Shown: positions 1-6,627, counted from the stretch's first letter. The stretch: DNA of 22,016 nt from Patescibacteria group bacterium (GCA_023487645.1 JAMDBX010000064.1:1-22016); one strand, 5' to 3'. Notes: generated by a model from the letters alone, not told the origin. Numbers and translations: made by a program.

Positions 1-108
1 AACATCTGCCGACGGATTGATATCCTCAAAAGCCACTAAATTTTCCGATTCATAGATAAATTCTTTTGGTATTTCTTTCCTGATAATTTTGCAAAAGATA
101 TCATCCAT
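1..108 (-). CDS. HIT-family nucleotide-binding protein, N-terminal 36 residues (cut by window edge)
   Basis: The reading frame starts at ATG 106-108 and stays open to base 1, so only the first 36 residues are visible. They begin [14 protein letters not shown] and continue to [10 protein letters not shown]. This is the typical N-terminus of HIT/HinT proteins, where an xCIFCKII block is followed by a DINP block. Family knowledge: HIT proteins are small (about 110-140 residue) nucleoside-phosphoramidate or dinucleotide hydrolases. The His-x-His-x-His catalytic motif would lie beyond the left edge and cannot be checked. No Shine-Dalgarno sequence is seen before the ATG. The gene follows tig on the same strand and has its own candidate promoter overlapping the tig 3' end. 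Confidence 0.85.
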   Translation of the reverse strand, partial: MDDIFCKIIRKEIPKEFIYESENLVAFEDINPSADV

Positions 109-130
109 AATTTAAATTTAAGGCAGTTAA

Positions 131-160
131 ATTATACCTCTTGGGGTTAGGAGCTGGCAA
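131..160 (-). promoter_or_regulatory. Candidate sigma-70-type promoter for the HIT gene
   Basis: On the minus strand, TTGCCA (155-160) lies 18 bases before a perfect TATAAT (131-136). The -35 box is inside the last codons of tig and the -10 box is in the tig-HIT gap. This would give a leader of about 15-17 bases before the ATG at 108. The call rests on consensus matching only. Confidence 0.55.
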
Positions 161-1238
161 CCATCTTCTTAAGAAGATCGAGTGTTCGAGTCTGTCTTAA
201 AGCATGTCTTAGGTGCAATCTTGGTTCCTGAGCCTCAAATTGCGCTTTGACTTTGGCATCCTGGATCTTGTCTACTTCTGCCTGCAACTCAGCATCAGAA
301 ATTGAAACATTTTCCAGTCTGGCCACTTCTGCCAAACCAAGCTCCATCCGGACATTTTTTTCAGCTTGTACCCTCCATTCGCTTTTCAGTTGTTCTAAAG
401 TTTTCCCCTGGCTTTTTAAGTAATCCTCAAGCAAAAGCCCCATATCTGCCACTCTTCTTTGAAGCGAAACCAACATCCTGTTGAGCTCGTCCTGGATTAA
501 AATTTCCGGTATTTCTACGGTAGTAATTTTCTCCACTTCTTGCAAAATTGCCTCCTCATAGTCTAATTCATTATTGTAGGAAACATTGGCCTCCAGGTCT
601 TTTCTGATTTTGCCTTTTAGGTCAGTTAAACCCAAAGCTCCCATGGCTCTGGCAAAAGTATCATCAGGACCAGCTGATTGCCCGCCGGTTGGAGCCTGAG
701 GTTGATTGCCCTGAAAATTAATTGAACCTGTTTGTCCGCCTGCTGCCGGTTGTGATCCGGCCGCTGGCTGAGCTCCTGCTCTGGCTTTCCATCTTTTAAA
801 CAAATCATCAACCACTTTATTAACTTCTTCTTCAGTTACTGCTTTGGGAGTAGGTTTAGTAACTTTAATGTTTTTGTAATTACCCACTGTCACCGCCGGT
901 CTGTTGGTAATAGTGGCTTTAAATTGCAGTTGTTGGCCTTTAGTAAAAGAAATCAGGTCGTATTTTGGATAATCAATCGGGACAATATCCGTGCCCTTCA
1001 AAGCCTCAATCAAAAAATTGGGCATGGCATTTTTTAAAACCTCATCCTGAAGCTTGATCCCCAGGTTTTGTTCTGCCATGTTAATAGGTGCCTGGCCTTT
1101 TCTAAAACCCGGCAACTCTACCTCTTGGGCCATCCTTTGTAAAGTAGCATCCCAAGTCGGCTGCAAATCAATCCACGGCACTGTCACCGTGACTTCAACA
1201 ATACTTTTAGGAAGTTTTTCAATATTTTGAGTAATCAT
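147..1238 (-). CDS. tig: Trigger factor lacking the PPIase domain
   Basis: This is the ribosome-bound chaperone that meets nascent chains at the exit tunnel. The N-terminal ribosome-binding domain (about residues 1-130) carries the signature PGFRKGQAP at 43-51. The C-terminal SurA-like chaperone arms run from about 192 to 363. Between them, where family members carry a FKBP-type prolyl isomerase domain of about 90 residues, there is only a 40-residue linker (about 152-191) rich in Gln, Ala, Pro and Gly, with a near-repeat QPAAGSQPAAGG. At 363 residues the protein is clearly shorter than the usual 430 or so. The start is ATG 1238, preceded closely by AAAGGA. It is transcribed away from the plus-strand gene at 1394, with a candidate promoter at 1304-1332 and a repeat hairpin in the leader. 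Confidence 0.93.
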   Translation of the reverse strand: MITQNIEKLPKSIVEVTVTVPWIDLQPTWDATLQRMAQEVELPGFRKGQAPINMAEQNLGIKLQDEVLKNAMPNFLIEALKGTDIVPIDYPKYDLISFTKGQQLQFKATITNRPAVTVGNYKNIKVTKPTPKAVTEEEVNKVVDDLFKRWKARAGAQPAAGSQPAAGGQTGSINFQGNQPQAPTGGQSAGPDDTFARAMGALGLTDLKGKIRKDLEANVSYNNELDYEEAILQEVEKITTVEIPEILIQDELNRMLVSLQRRVADMGLLLEDYLKSQGKTLEQLKSEWRVQAEKNVRMELGLAEVARLENVSISDAELQAEVDKIQDAKVKAQFEAQEPRLHLRHALRQTRTLDLLKKMVASS

Positions 1239-1245
1239 ATCCTTT

Positions 1246-1270
1246 TGTCATCCCGATGAAAATCGGGATC
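1246..1270. repeat. Short palindromic repeat in the tig leader
   Basis: TCCCGAT (1251-1257) pairs with ATCGGGA (1262-1268) around a GAAA loop, preceded by TGTCA. The TGTCAT-then-CCCGAT layout matches the left arm of the larger element at 13791-13872, so I treat it as a half-copy of the same repeat family. It lies a few bases ahead of the tig start codon and would form a hairpin in the mRNA near the ribosome binding site. Confidence 0.6.
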
Positions 1271-1303
1271 CATAAATAATTGTCCTGACGACACTAATCA
1301 GCT

Positions 1304-1332
1304 AATGTACCAGAAATCAGCTTTAAAATCAA
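1304..1332 (-). promoter_or_regulatory. Candidate promoter for tig
   Basis: On the minus strand, TTGATT (1327-1332), a 17-base spacer and TACATT (1304-1309) are preceded by TGG, giving an extended -10 layout. The predicted leader is about 55-60 bases and includes the hairpin at 1251-1268. Confidence 0.45.
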
Positions 1333-1358
1333 TGAAGAGGTTTATTCAAATCAGTCTG

Positions 1359-1387
1359 TTGATTTTTTAGTTACCCTATAATATACT
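1359..1387 (+). promoter_or_regulatory. Candidate promoter giving a leaderless mRNA for the gene at 1394
   Basis: TTGATT (1359-1364), a 17-base spacer and TATACT (1382-1387) precede the ATG at 1394 by only six bases. A start site 7 bases after the -10 box falls on the A of the ATG. No Shine-Dalgarno sequence is present. An overlapping perfect TATAAT (1377-1382) has a poorly spaced -35. Confidence 0.5.
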
Positions 1388-1393
1388 ATCGCG

Positions 1394-1840
1394 ATGGCAG
1401 TAGCAACAGAACAAGTATTGAAAAGAGGCTTAGGAATAGAGGGACAACTTTGCCTATCCCCAATCAATCCTTTCCTCCCAGTGCACAGACAAATCTTGGA
1501 ATGTTGGCTGGTAAAAGGATTGTCTTACCAGGAGGGCATCAAAGAATTAAATCTTACTCAGGATATAATCGAGGATCGTATTTACGGAGACGGTTCTTGT
1601 AATATCAGTAATACAGATAGATCTTCTTTTTGGCTCAGAAGAAGAAGCCTTGGTATCTTCGGTATTATAGAAGTGCTTACAGGAAAACGTCCCCAAAACC
1701 GTGATGAAGCACTAGAAGCCCTCGTAGGTGACATTATCTTAGAAAATTATGATCCTGAGGCTAGTGAATTTTATCAGAAAATTCATCACCCTTCTCGGTT
1801 CGGTAAGCAATACTTTAAACAATTTCCAGAAATTGTTTAA
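1394..1840 (+). CDS. Uncharacterised 148-residue protein with a possible helix-turn-helix
   Basis: I do not recognise this family. Residues about 29-60 (from LPVHRQILECWLVKGLSYQE through LNLTQDIIEDRI) have the spacing of a LuxR- or sigma-4-like helix-turn-helix, in which a hydrophobic helix is followed by GLS and a second helix. That would fit a small DNA-binding protein, but this is inference. A basic patch WLRRRS follows near residue 80, then a helix-rich C-terminal half. The gene is a plus-strand singleton between divergent tig and convergent proS. Its promoter sits so close that the mRNA is predicted to be leaderless. Its last eight residues and stop codon lie inside a 28-base palindrome shared with the end of proS, so the two genes overlap by 26 bases. 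Confidence 0.7.
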   Translation: MAVATEQVLKRGLGIEGQLCLSPINPFLPVHRQILECWLVKGLSYQEGIKELNLTQDIIEDRIYGDGSCNISNTDRSSFWLRRRSLGIFGIIEVLTGKRPQNRDEALEALVGDIILENYDPEASEFYQKIHHPSRFGKQYFKQFPEIV

Positions 1841-1841
1841 A
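1814..1841. terminator. Perfect 28-base palindrome at the convergent gene ends, possible bidirectional terminator
   Basis: The arm TTTAAACAATTTC (1814-1826) is exactly reverse-complementary to GAAATTGTTTAAA (1829-1841), with a two-base CA centre. Both stop codons lie in it symmetrically: plus-strand TAA at 1838-1840 and minus-strand TAA at 1815-1817. The stem is A/T-rich with T-rich ends, so it could stop transcription in both directions, although it is not a classic GC-rich terminator. Confidence 0.6.
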
Positions 1842-3038
1842 AGACATAAATTTTGTCTCTTTTTCGCTTCTCTTTTTAACTTCCAATTTATCCTCTGTGG
1901 TCTTTTTAGAAATCACAATTCTATAAGGAATGCCAATTAGGTCCGCATCAGCAAATTTGGCCCCGGCTGAAACTCCTACCCGATCATCAAACAACACCTC
2001 AATTCCTTCCGCCTCCAGCAATTTATGAACCTTCTCTGCCATTTCCATTACGCTTTTATCTTCCAAATCCAAACCCACCAAATGAACCCGGAACGGAGCC
2101 ACACTTTCCGGCCAAATCATCCCCTTATCATCGTGAGATACTTCCACAATAGCTCCCATTACCCGGGAAATCCCCAAACCGTAACATCCTGCCGAAACAA
2201 TTTTCTTTTCTCCTTTTTTATCCGTAAAACTTAAGTTAAAAAACTTCTGCATAAGCCCGTTAAGCGGGAAAATGTTCCCCACCTCAATAGCTTTTTCTTC
2301 TTTTATAACCCCGCCGCATTCCGAACAATCCTTTCCGGCAATTTCTTTGTTAATTACAACATCACATTTGCTGCAAATTAATATGGTATCTTCGCCGGAA
2401 GGAGTAACTACCTGAAATTCTTCCGAAAGATCAGAAAAAGTTCCTCCCGAGGCTTTAGTTATCAGTACAGGCAATTCTAATTTCTTAAAAATCCTCAAGT
2501 AAGCCTCTCTAACAATTTTATAATATTCATCCCTATCTTCATCGCTTTCATGAAAAGCATACAAATCCTTCATAATAAATTCCCTGGTACGAAGTAGCCC
2601 AGCCTTCGCTCTTGGCTCATTACGAAATTTGGTCTGGATCTGATATAAATGAAGCGGTAAATCTTTATATGAATTTACATACTCAGCAAGCAAAGGATAA
2701 ATAATTTCTTCATGAGTAGGCCCAAGCACTAAATCTTTATCTCCTGCACCCTTTAACTTAAACAAAACATCAAAGCTATCAAATCTGCCGGTTTTCTTCC
2801 AATTTTCGCCGGGGTGCAAAACCGGCATCAGTATTTCCTGACCGTTAACTTTATTCATCTCCTCCCTCACAATATTGGAGATTTTCTCGATTACTCTCCA
2901 ACCCAAAGGCAAATAGGTATAAACCCCGGCCATTTCCTGATGGATAAATCCGGCACGAACCAACAGCTGGTGATTTACTGATTCAGCTCCAATTGGAACC
3001 TGTTTTATAGTTTTCGGAAAAAGTTTTGAATATTTCAT
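1815..3038 (-). CDS. proS: Prolyl-tRNA synthetase without the editing (INS) domain
   Basis: This class II synthetase charges tRNA-Pro with proline. Motif 2 is seen around residues 139-160 (RNEPR, then LRTREFIMKD) and motif 3 at 284-292 (GCYGLGISR). A C-terminal anticodon-binding domain follows from about 310 to 407. Bacterial ProRS is usually about 565 residues because an INS editing domain of about 180 residues sits between motifs 2 and 3. Here that stretch is short and instead holds two cysteine pairs (Cys222/225 and Cys238/241), which look like a small zinc knuckle. The start is ATG 3038, with a very strong GAGGAGGT ribosome binding site five bases ahead. The gene follows rseP as in the common bacterial frr-rseP-proS order, but has its own promoter. 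Its 3' end overlaps the convergent plus-strand gene. Confidence 0.95.
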   Translation of the reverse strand: MKYSKLFPKTIKQVPIGAESVNHQLLVRAGFIHQEMAGVYTYLPLGWRVIEKISNIVREEMNKVNGQEILMPVLHPGENWKKTGRFDSFDVLFKLKGAGDKDLVLGPTHEEIIYPLLAEYVNSYKDLPLHLYQIQTKFRNEPRAKAGLLRTREFIMKDLYAFHESDEDRDEYYKIVREAYLRIFKKLELPVLITKASGGTFSDLSEEFQVVTPSGEDTILICSKCDVVINKEIAGKDCSECGGVIKEEKAIEVGNIFPLNGLMQKFFNLSFTDKKGEKKIVSAGCYGLGISRVMGAIVEVSHDDKGMIWPESVAPFRVHLVGLDLEDKSVMEMAEKVHKLLEAEGIEVLFDDRVGVSAGAKFADADLIGIPYRIVISKKTTEDKLEVKKRSEKETKFMSFKQFLEIV

Positions 3039-3052
3039 ATTACCTCCTCTTC

Positions 3053-3081
3053 ATTATAGCGGAGATCGGGGTGATTTTAAA
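3053..3081 (-). promoter_or_regulatory. Candidate promoter for proS
   Basis: On the minus strand, TTTAAA (3076-3081), a 17-base spacer and a perfect TATAAT (3053-3058) lie directly upstream of the strong Shine-Dalgarno GAGGAGGT. The predicted transcript starts only a few bases before that ribosome binding site. Confidence 0.5.
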
Positions 3082-3110
3082 TTACGGAACAATCCGGGGT
3101 AGTAAATTAA

Positions 3111-3428
3111 CTATTTTTGCTGTATTCTTTCCCAAGCTATCTCTGTTGTGCAGAGGATATACCTAGAAAGGTTAAGGGCAATATCTAAAGTTACAGCTGG
3201 TATACTGAAATGTGTCACAACAAAAGATTTGGCAATCACTTCACAAATTTCTGATTTTTTTTCTATATATCCTTGCGGTAGTTGTAATAATCCGCACTTA
3301 TCCCACAACCTAGTAGCAAGTTTTGTTACAGGAGCTTCAAAACCATAACGATCTTCTGTCCTCTTAAGTCCTTCTGCAAAAATGCTCCTAGAATTAGATA
3401 GTTTCCTTAATTCATATTCAGCTATCAT
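3111..3428 (-). CDS. Uncharacterised 105-residue protein between rseP and proS
   Basis: I do not recognise this protein. It begins MIAEYELRKLSNSRS and ends WERIQQK. It looks soluble and largely helical, with three scattered cysteines (KCG, ICE, LCT) that do not form a metal motif. The ATG at 3428 lies eight bases after the rseP stop, with no clear Shine-Dalgarno sequence, so translation is probably coupled to rseP. The 72-base gap to proS contains the proS promoter. uppS, cdsA and dxr, often found next to rseP, are absent; this gene is not a remnant of any of them as far as I can see. Confidence 0.55.
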   Translation of the reverse strand: MIAEYELRKLSNSRSIFAEGLKRTEDRYGFEAPVTKLATRLWDKCGLLQLPQGYIEKKSEICEVIAKSFVVTHFSIPAVTLDIALNLSRYILCTTEIAWERIQQK

Positions 3429-3436
3429 ATGGTTGA

Positions 3437-4540
3437 CTACGGAAGCAGTTTGCGGATATCCGAAAAAGTAATCAATACAGCCAAAGCAAGCAAGATAATA
3501 AAACCTATCATGTGCACATTCTTTTCAACATCTTCCTTTACCTTTTTGCCGGTCACGGCCTCAATCACCAAAAACAACAACCTGCCTCCATCCAAAGCCG
3601 GAATCGGTAAAACATTAAATACGCTCAAGGTTAAAGAGATTACCCCCACAAACCAAAGATACGGCAGAATTACCGTCGCCAGGCCGCCGGAAGATAAGAT
3701 ATCATTGGTGACAACAGCCAGACCAACTGGCCCGCTAACTGATTGAGAAGCTGCTCCAAAATTTCCATAAATCAAATCATGCAGTAATCTGCCCAAGCCG
3801 GCAAAAGTCAGCCTGACTAAATCCCAAGAATAAGTAATTCCGGAAAAAAGTTTTTGAGGAACAGTTTGATATTCCCTGAATGGAATTGGGCTAAACACCA
3901 CTCCGATTAGCACATCCCCATTGGGCTGCTTTTGCGGAGTAACGCTTATTTTTCGCGGGTTTCTGCCATCGCTGTCAGCTAATGTCAAAGTCACGGGCTT
4001 TTCGTCTTTGGATTTAATCAGCTTCCTGGCAGTATCAATATCTGAAACTTTTTGGTTATCAACCGCCTCCAGCTTTTCTCCCGGCTGGACACCGGCTTTT
4101 TGGGCGGGAAAATTATTTTCTACTTGCGCTATATAAACTGCCGGTTCTAAAGTCGGATAAATAATTTTAAAATTTTGCGCTATAATCACAATATACAAAA
4201 GCACCCACGCCAAAATTAAGTTCATTGCTACTCCCGCCACCACCACCGCAATCCTTTGCCAAACCGACTTAACCCGGAAATCCCGGCTTTTGTCTTTTTT
4301 GCTTACCATGATTGTATCTACTTCATCTTCCCCCAGGAGTTTGACAAACCCCCCAAACGGCAGCCAGTTGATAGAATATAAAGTCTCGCCGATTTTTTTA
4401 CCCCACAGCCTAGGTGGAATCCCAAAACCAAATTCTTCTACTTTAATCCCAAATTTTTTGGCTACCAAAAAATGGCCAAATTCATGGATTAAAACTAACA
4501 CCAGAAGCGTAATAATAAAGATGACGGCGGAAAGAACCAT
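3437..4540 (-). CDS. rseP: RseP/site-2 type intramembrane zinc metalloprotease
   Basis: This is a membrane-embedded protease of the M50 family, which cleaves transmembrane segments such as those of anti-sigma factors. The zinc-binding HEFGH motif is at residues 19-23 inside the first membrane helix. A second helix lies at about 97-117. A PDZ domain follows at about 128-205 (QKAGVQPGEKLEAVDNQKV). The second catalytic motif NVLPIPALDGG is at 309-319, followed by a last helix near the C-terminus. At 367 residues it has one PDZ domain, unlike the two of the E. coli protein. Its ATG lies one base after the frr stop (TAAGATG), so translation is coupled. Confidence 0.93.
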   Translation of the reverse strand: MVLSAVIFIITLLVLVLIHEFGHFLVAKKFGIKVEEFGFGIPPRLWGKKIGETLYSINWLPFGGFVKLLGEDEVDTIMVSKKDKSRDFRVKSVWQRIAVVVAGVAMNLILAWVLLYIVIIAQNFKIIYPTLEPAVYIAQVENNFPAQKAGVQPGEKLEAVDNQKVSDIDTARKLIKSKDEKPVTLTLADSDGRNPRKISVTPQKQPNGDVLIGVVFSPIPFREYQTVPQKLFSGITYSWDLVRLTFAGLGRLLHDLIYGNFGAASQSVSGPVGLAVVTNDILSSGGLATVILPYLWFVGVISLTLSVFNVLPIPALDGGRLLFLVIEAVTGKKVKEDVEKNVHMIGFIILLALAVLITFSDIRKLLP

Positions 4541-4541
4541 C

Positions 4542-5096
4542 TTAAATTTGTGTTAACTCTTCTTCTTTTACCTTAGCCAATTCTTCAATTTCAGCAGTTT
4601 TTTTATCTATTAATTCTTGTAAAATCTTTTCTCTCCGGAAGAATTCATCTTCTCCAAATTGACCTTCTTCTGACTGCTTTTTCCACTCATTTCGAAAATC
4701 CTGCCTGATCTGTCGAATTGAAACGTGAGCCTCTTCCACCTTTTTATGTAATAGTTTAATAAACTCTTCCCGTCTTTCCGTAGTTAATGGGGGAATCGGC
4801 AAACGGATCAAAGTACCTTCATTGGAGGGATTTAAACCTAAATTTGCTTCCTGAATAGCTTTAATTACCTTATCCAAAACAGAGGCATCCCAAACCTGAA
4901 CTGTTAACAGAGAAGGCTGAGGAACGGAAATATTTCCCACTTCATTAAGTTTCATTCTGGAGCCGTAAGCCTCAACCGGAATGTTTTCGATTAATGATGG
5001 ATTAGCCCGGCCGGCTCTGATCCCGGCAATTTCCACTTTAAAGTGATTCAGTGCAGCTTCAATCTTTTGATTAGGTTCAGTTAAAACTGGATCCAT
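4542..5096 (-). CDS. frr: Ribosome recycling factor
   Basis: With EF-G, this factor splits post-termination ribosomes. At 184 residues it has the normal family length (about 185). It shows the expected pattern: a helix with IRAGRANPSLIENI near residues 26-39, the small beta domain (VEAYGSRMKLNEVGNISVPQ), then the long C-terminal helices with RRE and IRQIRQDFRNE. The start ATG at 5096 directly abuts the tsf stop codon (TAAATG). The usual neighbour pyrH between tsf and frr is missing. Confidence 0.95.
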   Translation of the reverse strand: MDPVLTEPNQKIEAALNHFKVEIAGIRAGRANPSLIENIPVEAYGSRMKLNEVGNISVPQPSLLTVQVWDASVLDKVIKAIQEANLGLNPSNEGTLIRLPIPPLTTERREEFIKLLHKKVEEAHVSIRQIRQDFRNEWKKQSEEGQFGEDEFFRREKILQELIDKKTAEIEELAKVKEEELTQI

Positions 5097-5552
5097 TTAT
5101 TCCCCGATTGCTATTCTTTCAAACCTGCCAACTTGAATATTTTCTCCTAATTTTCCTATTACGGATTTAACTAATTGATCTATCGTCAAAGAATTATCTC
5201 TAATATACTCTTGCGATAAAAGATCTTCAACACTAGAAGGGTTCATGGAAGCAATTTGCAAAGCTATTTCGTGGGCCAGATTTTTAAAATCTTCAGTTCT
5301 CCCGACAAAATCTGTTTCACAAAGCAGTTCAACCAAAACTCCTACTCTTCCGCCATGCGAGTAGACATCCACAATACCAGCTTTAGTTTCCCTTTCACCT
5401 TTGGAAGCCCCCTTTTCAAAACCTTTTTTCTTTAAATACTCTTTGGCTTTTTCTATATCACCATTTGACTGCTTTAAAGCTTCTTTGCAATCGGCAATTC
5501 CTGCCCCGATTTGTTCGCGTAGTTTTTTGATATCTTCAAGCTTAATATCCAT
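5097..5552 (-). CDS. tsf: Elongation factor Ts, short form
   Basis: This is the nucleotide exchange factor for EF-Tu. The N-terminal UBA-like domain covers residues 1 to about 48 (LREQIGAGIADCKEALKQ), and the core carries CETDFVGR around residues 78-85, the TDFV signature that contacts EF-Tu. At 151 residues it is about half the length of the E. coli protein, so the second half of the core and the coiled-coil are absent, as in other compact EF-Ts forms. The gene starts ten bases after the rpsB stop. It ends with TAA directly joined to the frr start. Confidence 0.93.
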   Translation of the reverse strand: MDIKLEDIKKLREQIGAGIADCKEALKQSNGDIEKAKEYLKKKGFEKGASKGERETKAGIVDVYSHGGRVGVLVELLCETDFVGRTEDFKNLAHEIALQIASMNPSSVEDLLSQEYIRDNSLTIDQLVKSVIGKLGENIQVGRFERIAIGE

Positions 5553-5562
5553 AAATATTATT

Positions 5563-6423
5563 CTACAACCCTTCTGATTCCTTAACAGATTCTTTTTCCA
5601 CCATTTCCTCAGCTGCTGCCACTTCCTCTTTTAATTCTTCTGCTATTCCCTCTTCAGTTTTCTCCTCTGTTTCTTTTTTACCTTCTTTAGCCGGCTTTTC
5701 AGCAGTTTTTTCTTCTGCCTCCGAAGCCTTGGCGGAGGAGGATTTTTTGCCTTCTCCGTAAGCAGAAGCTACCGCCCCTACTAATATTTTAATTGATTTG
5801 ATTGCATCATCATTGCCTGGGATTGGGTAGTCAATTTGTGTAGGATCAGAATTTGAATCGGCGATCGCCACTACTTTAATGTTTAACCTTTTAGCTTCCC
5901 TGATAGCAATATTATCCGATACTGCATCAACTACAAAAATAACATCGGGCAATTTTGCCAGATCCATTACTCCGGCAAAATCTTTTTCCAATTTGCCCAT
6001 TTTTCTCTCCAACAACAATTGCTCTTTTTTGGTATATTTGGAAAGTTCACCCTTTTTCTTTTGCTCTAAATATTCTTTGAGCCTTTTGATATTTTTCTGC
6101 ATTTGTTCAAAATTAGTTAAAAATCCGCCCATCCATCTTTCCGCTAAATACGGTGCTCCCAGCTCTTTGGCAAATTCTTCAATAATCGGCTGGGCTTGTT
6201 TTTTAGTACCCACGAAAAGCAGTACTCTGCCCTCTTTGCCTAAATTGTAGACAAACTCAGCAGCTTCTTTTAAGTATTTTTCGGATTGGGTTAAATCAAT
6301 AACATGCACGCCTTCCCGGGCTCCATAAATATATGGCCGCATCCTGGGATGGCCGCGTCTAACCTGGTGCCCAAAATGCACCCCGGCTTCCAGCAGTTCT
6401 TGCAATGTCGGTAGTTTATACAT
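5563..6423 (-). CDS. rpsB: 30S ribosomal protein S2 with a long acidic tail
   Basis: The conserved S2 core spans residues 1 to about 223 (LLEAGVHFGHQVRRGHPRM near the start, PYLAERWMGGFLTNF around 91-105, DSNSDPTQIDYPIPGNDDA at 189-207). After it comes a tail of about 60 residues made almost only of Glu, Lys, Ala and Ser. Part of that tail is encoded by a short palindrome (5718-5738). The start ATG at 6423 has no Shine-Dalgarno sequence. A TAAAAT box eight bases upstream may make one transcript leaderless, while a structured leader extends further upstream. Confidence 0.96.
   Translation of the reverse strand: MYKLPTLQELLEAGVHFGHQVRRGHPRMRPYIYGAREGVHVIDLTQSEKYLKEAAEFVYNLGKEGRVLLFVGTKKQAQPIIEEFAKELGAPYLAERWMGGFLTNFEQMQKNIKRLKEYLEQKKKGELSKYTKKEQLLLERKMGKLEKDFAGVMDLAKLPDVIFVVDAVSDNIAIREAKRLNIKVVAIADSNSDPTQIDYPIPGNDDAIKSIKILVGAVASAYGEGKKSSSAKASEAEEKTAEKPAKEGKKETEEKTEEGIAEELKEEVAAAEEMVEKESVKESEGL
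5718..5738. repeat. Palindromic repeat inside the rpsB tail
   Basis: CCTCCG (5718-5723) pairs with CGGAGG (5733-5738) around a 9-base loop. It encodes about SSAKASEAE in the acidic tail of S2. Similar AKASE-type peptides encoded by such palindromes are, from memory, common in CPR proteins. Only the palindrome itself is visible here. Confidence 0.45.
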
Positions 6424-6434
6424 AAGTTTCTATT

Positions 6435-6518
6435 TTACACCAAGGAAAAAGGTAATTTTAGATAGTTACTACGCGCGAAGCGCGGAACTATCGCAAGAAC
6501 CGACAGGTTCTTATACAT
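6435..6518 (-). CDS. Possible 27-residue leader peptide upstream of rpsB
   Basis: ATG 6516-6518 opens a 27-codon frame ending at TAA 6435-6437, eleven bases before the rpsB start. It begins MYKNLSVLAIVPR. A strong AGGAGG lies about ten bases upstream of the ATG, the second-best ribosome binding site in the window after that of proS. The frame runs through two hairpins, so translating it would unfold them. The peptide has no recognised family. It may be chance coding inside repeat DNA, hence the low confidence. Confidence 0.3.
   Translation of the reverse strand: MYKNLSVLAIVPRFARSNYLKLPFSLV
6461..6512 (-). promoter_or_regulatory. Tandem hairpins in the rpsB leader
   Basis: Two inverted repeats stand side by side. 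The first pairs AAGAACC (6495-6501) with GGTTCTT (6506-6512) around a 4-base loop. The second pairs GATAGTT (6461-6467) with AACTATC (6486-6492) and contains an inner CGCGC/GCGCG stem with a GAA loop. Further upstream a third pair, CTCATAGTT (6533-6541) and AACTATGAG (6560-6568), flanks an 18-base loop. In a transcript starting near 6577 these would form a structured leader. They could equally be mobile repeat DNA. Confidence 0.45.
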
Positions 6519-6583
6519 GTCTCTTGTTCCTCCTCATAGTTAGTGGTTTTAGAGACTTAAACTATGAGTGTGTAATAAGTTGT

Positions 6584-6612
6584 ATTTTAACAGGCTTGGT
6601 CCAATAAAACAA
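6584..6612 (-). promoter_or_regulatory. Weak candidate promoter for the rpsB operon
   Basis: On the minus strand, TTGTTT (6607-6612), a 17-base spacer and TAAAAT (6584-6589). The -10 box is good, the -35 box matches only its TTG. It would give a leader of about 150 bases. It overlaps the hairpin at 6592-6616. Confidence 0.3.
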
Positions 6613-6616
6613 GCCT
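6592..6616 (-). terminator. Possible weak terminator after the methyltransferase-like gene
   Basis: AGGCTTG (6592-6598) and CAAGCCT (6610-6616) form a 7-bp stem with an 11-base loop, about 12 bases after the stop of the gene at 6628. On the minus strand it is followed by GTTAAAAT rather than a clean T-run, so termination is uncertain. Confidence 0.3.
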
Positions 6617-6627
6617 ATGTTTAACCA

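Noticed and set aside
3429..3746. 105-codon plus-strand frame opposite rseP
   Set aside because: It is antisense to the conserved C-terminal half of RseP, and has no promoter or ribosome binding site.
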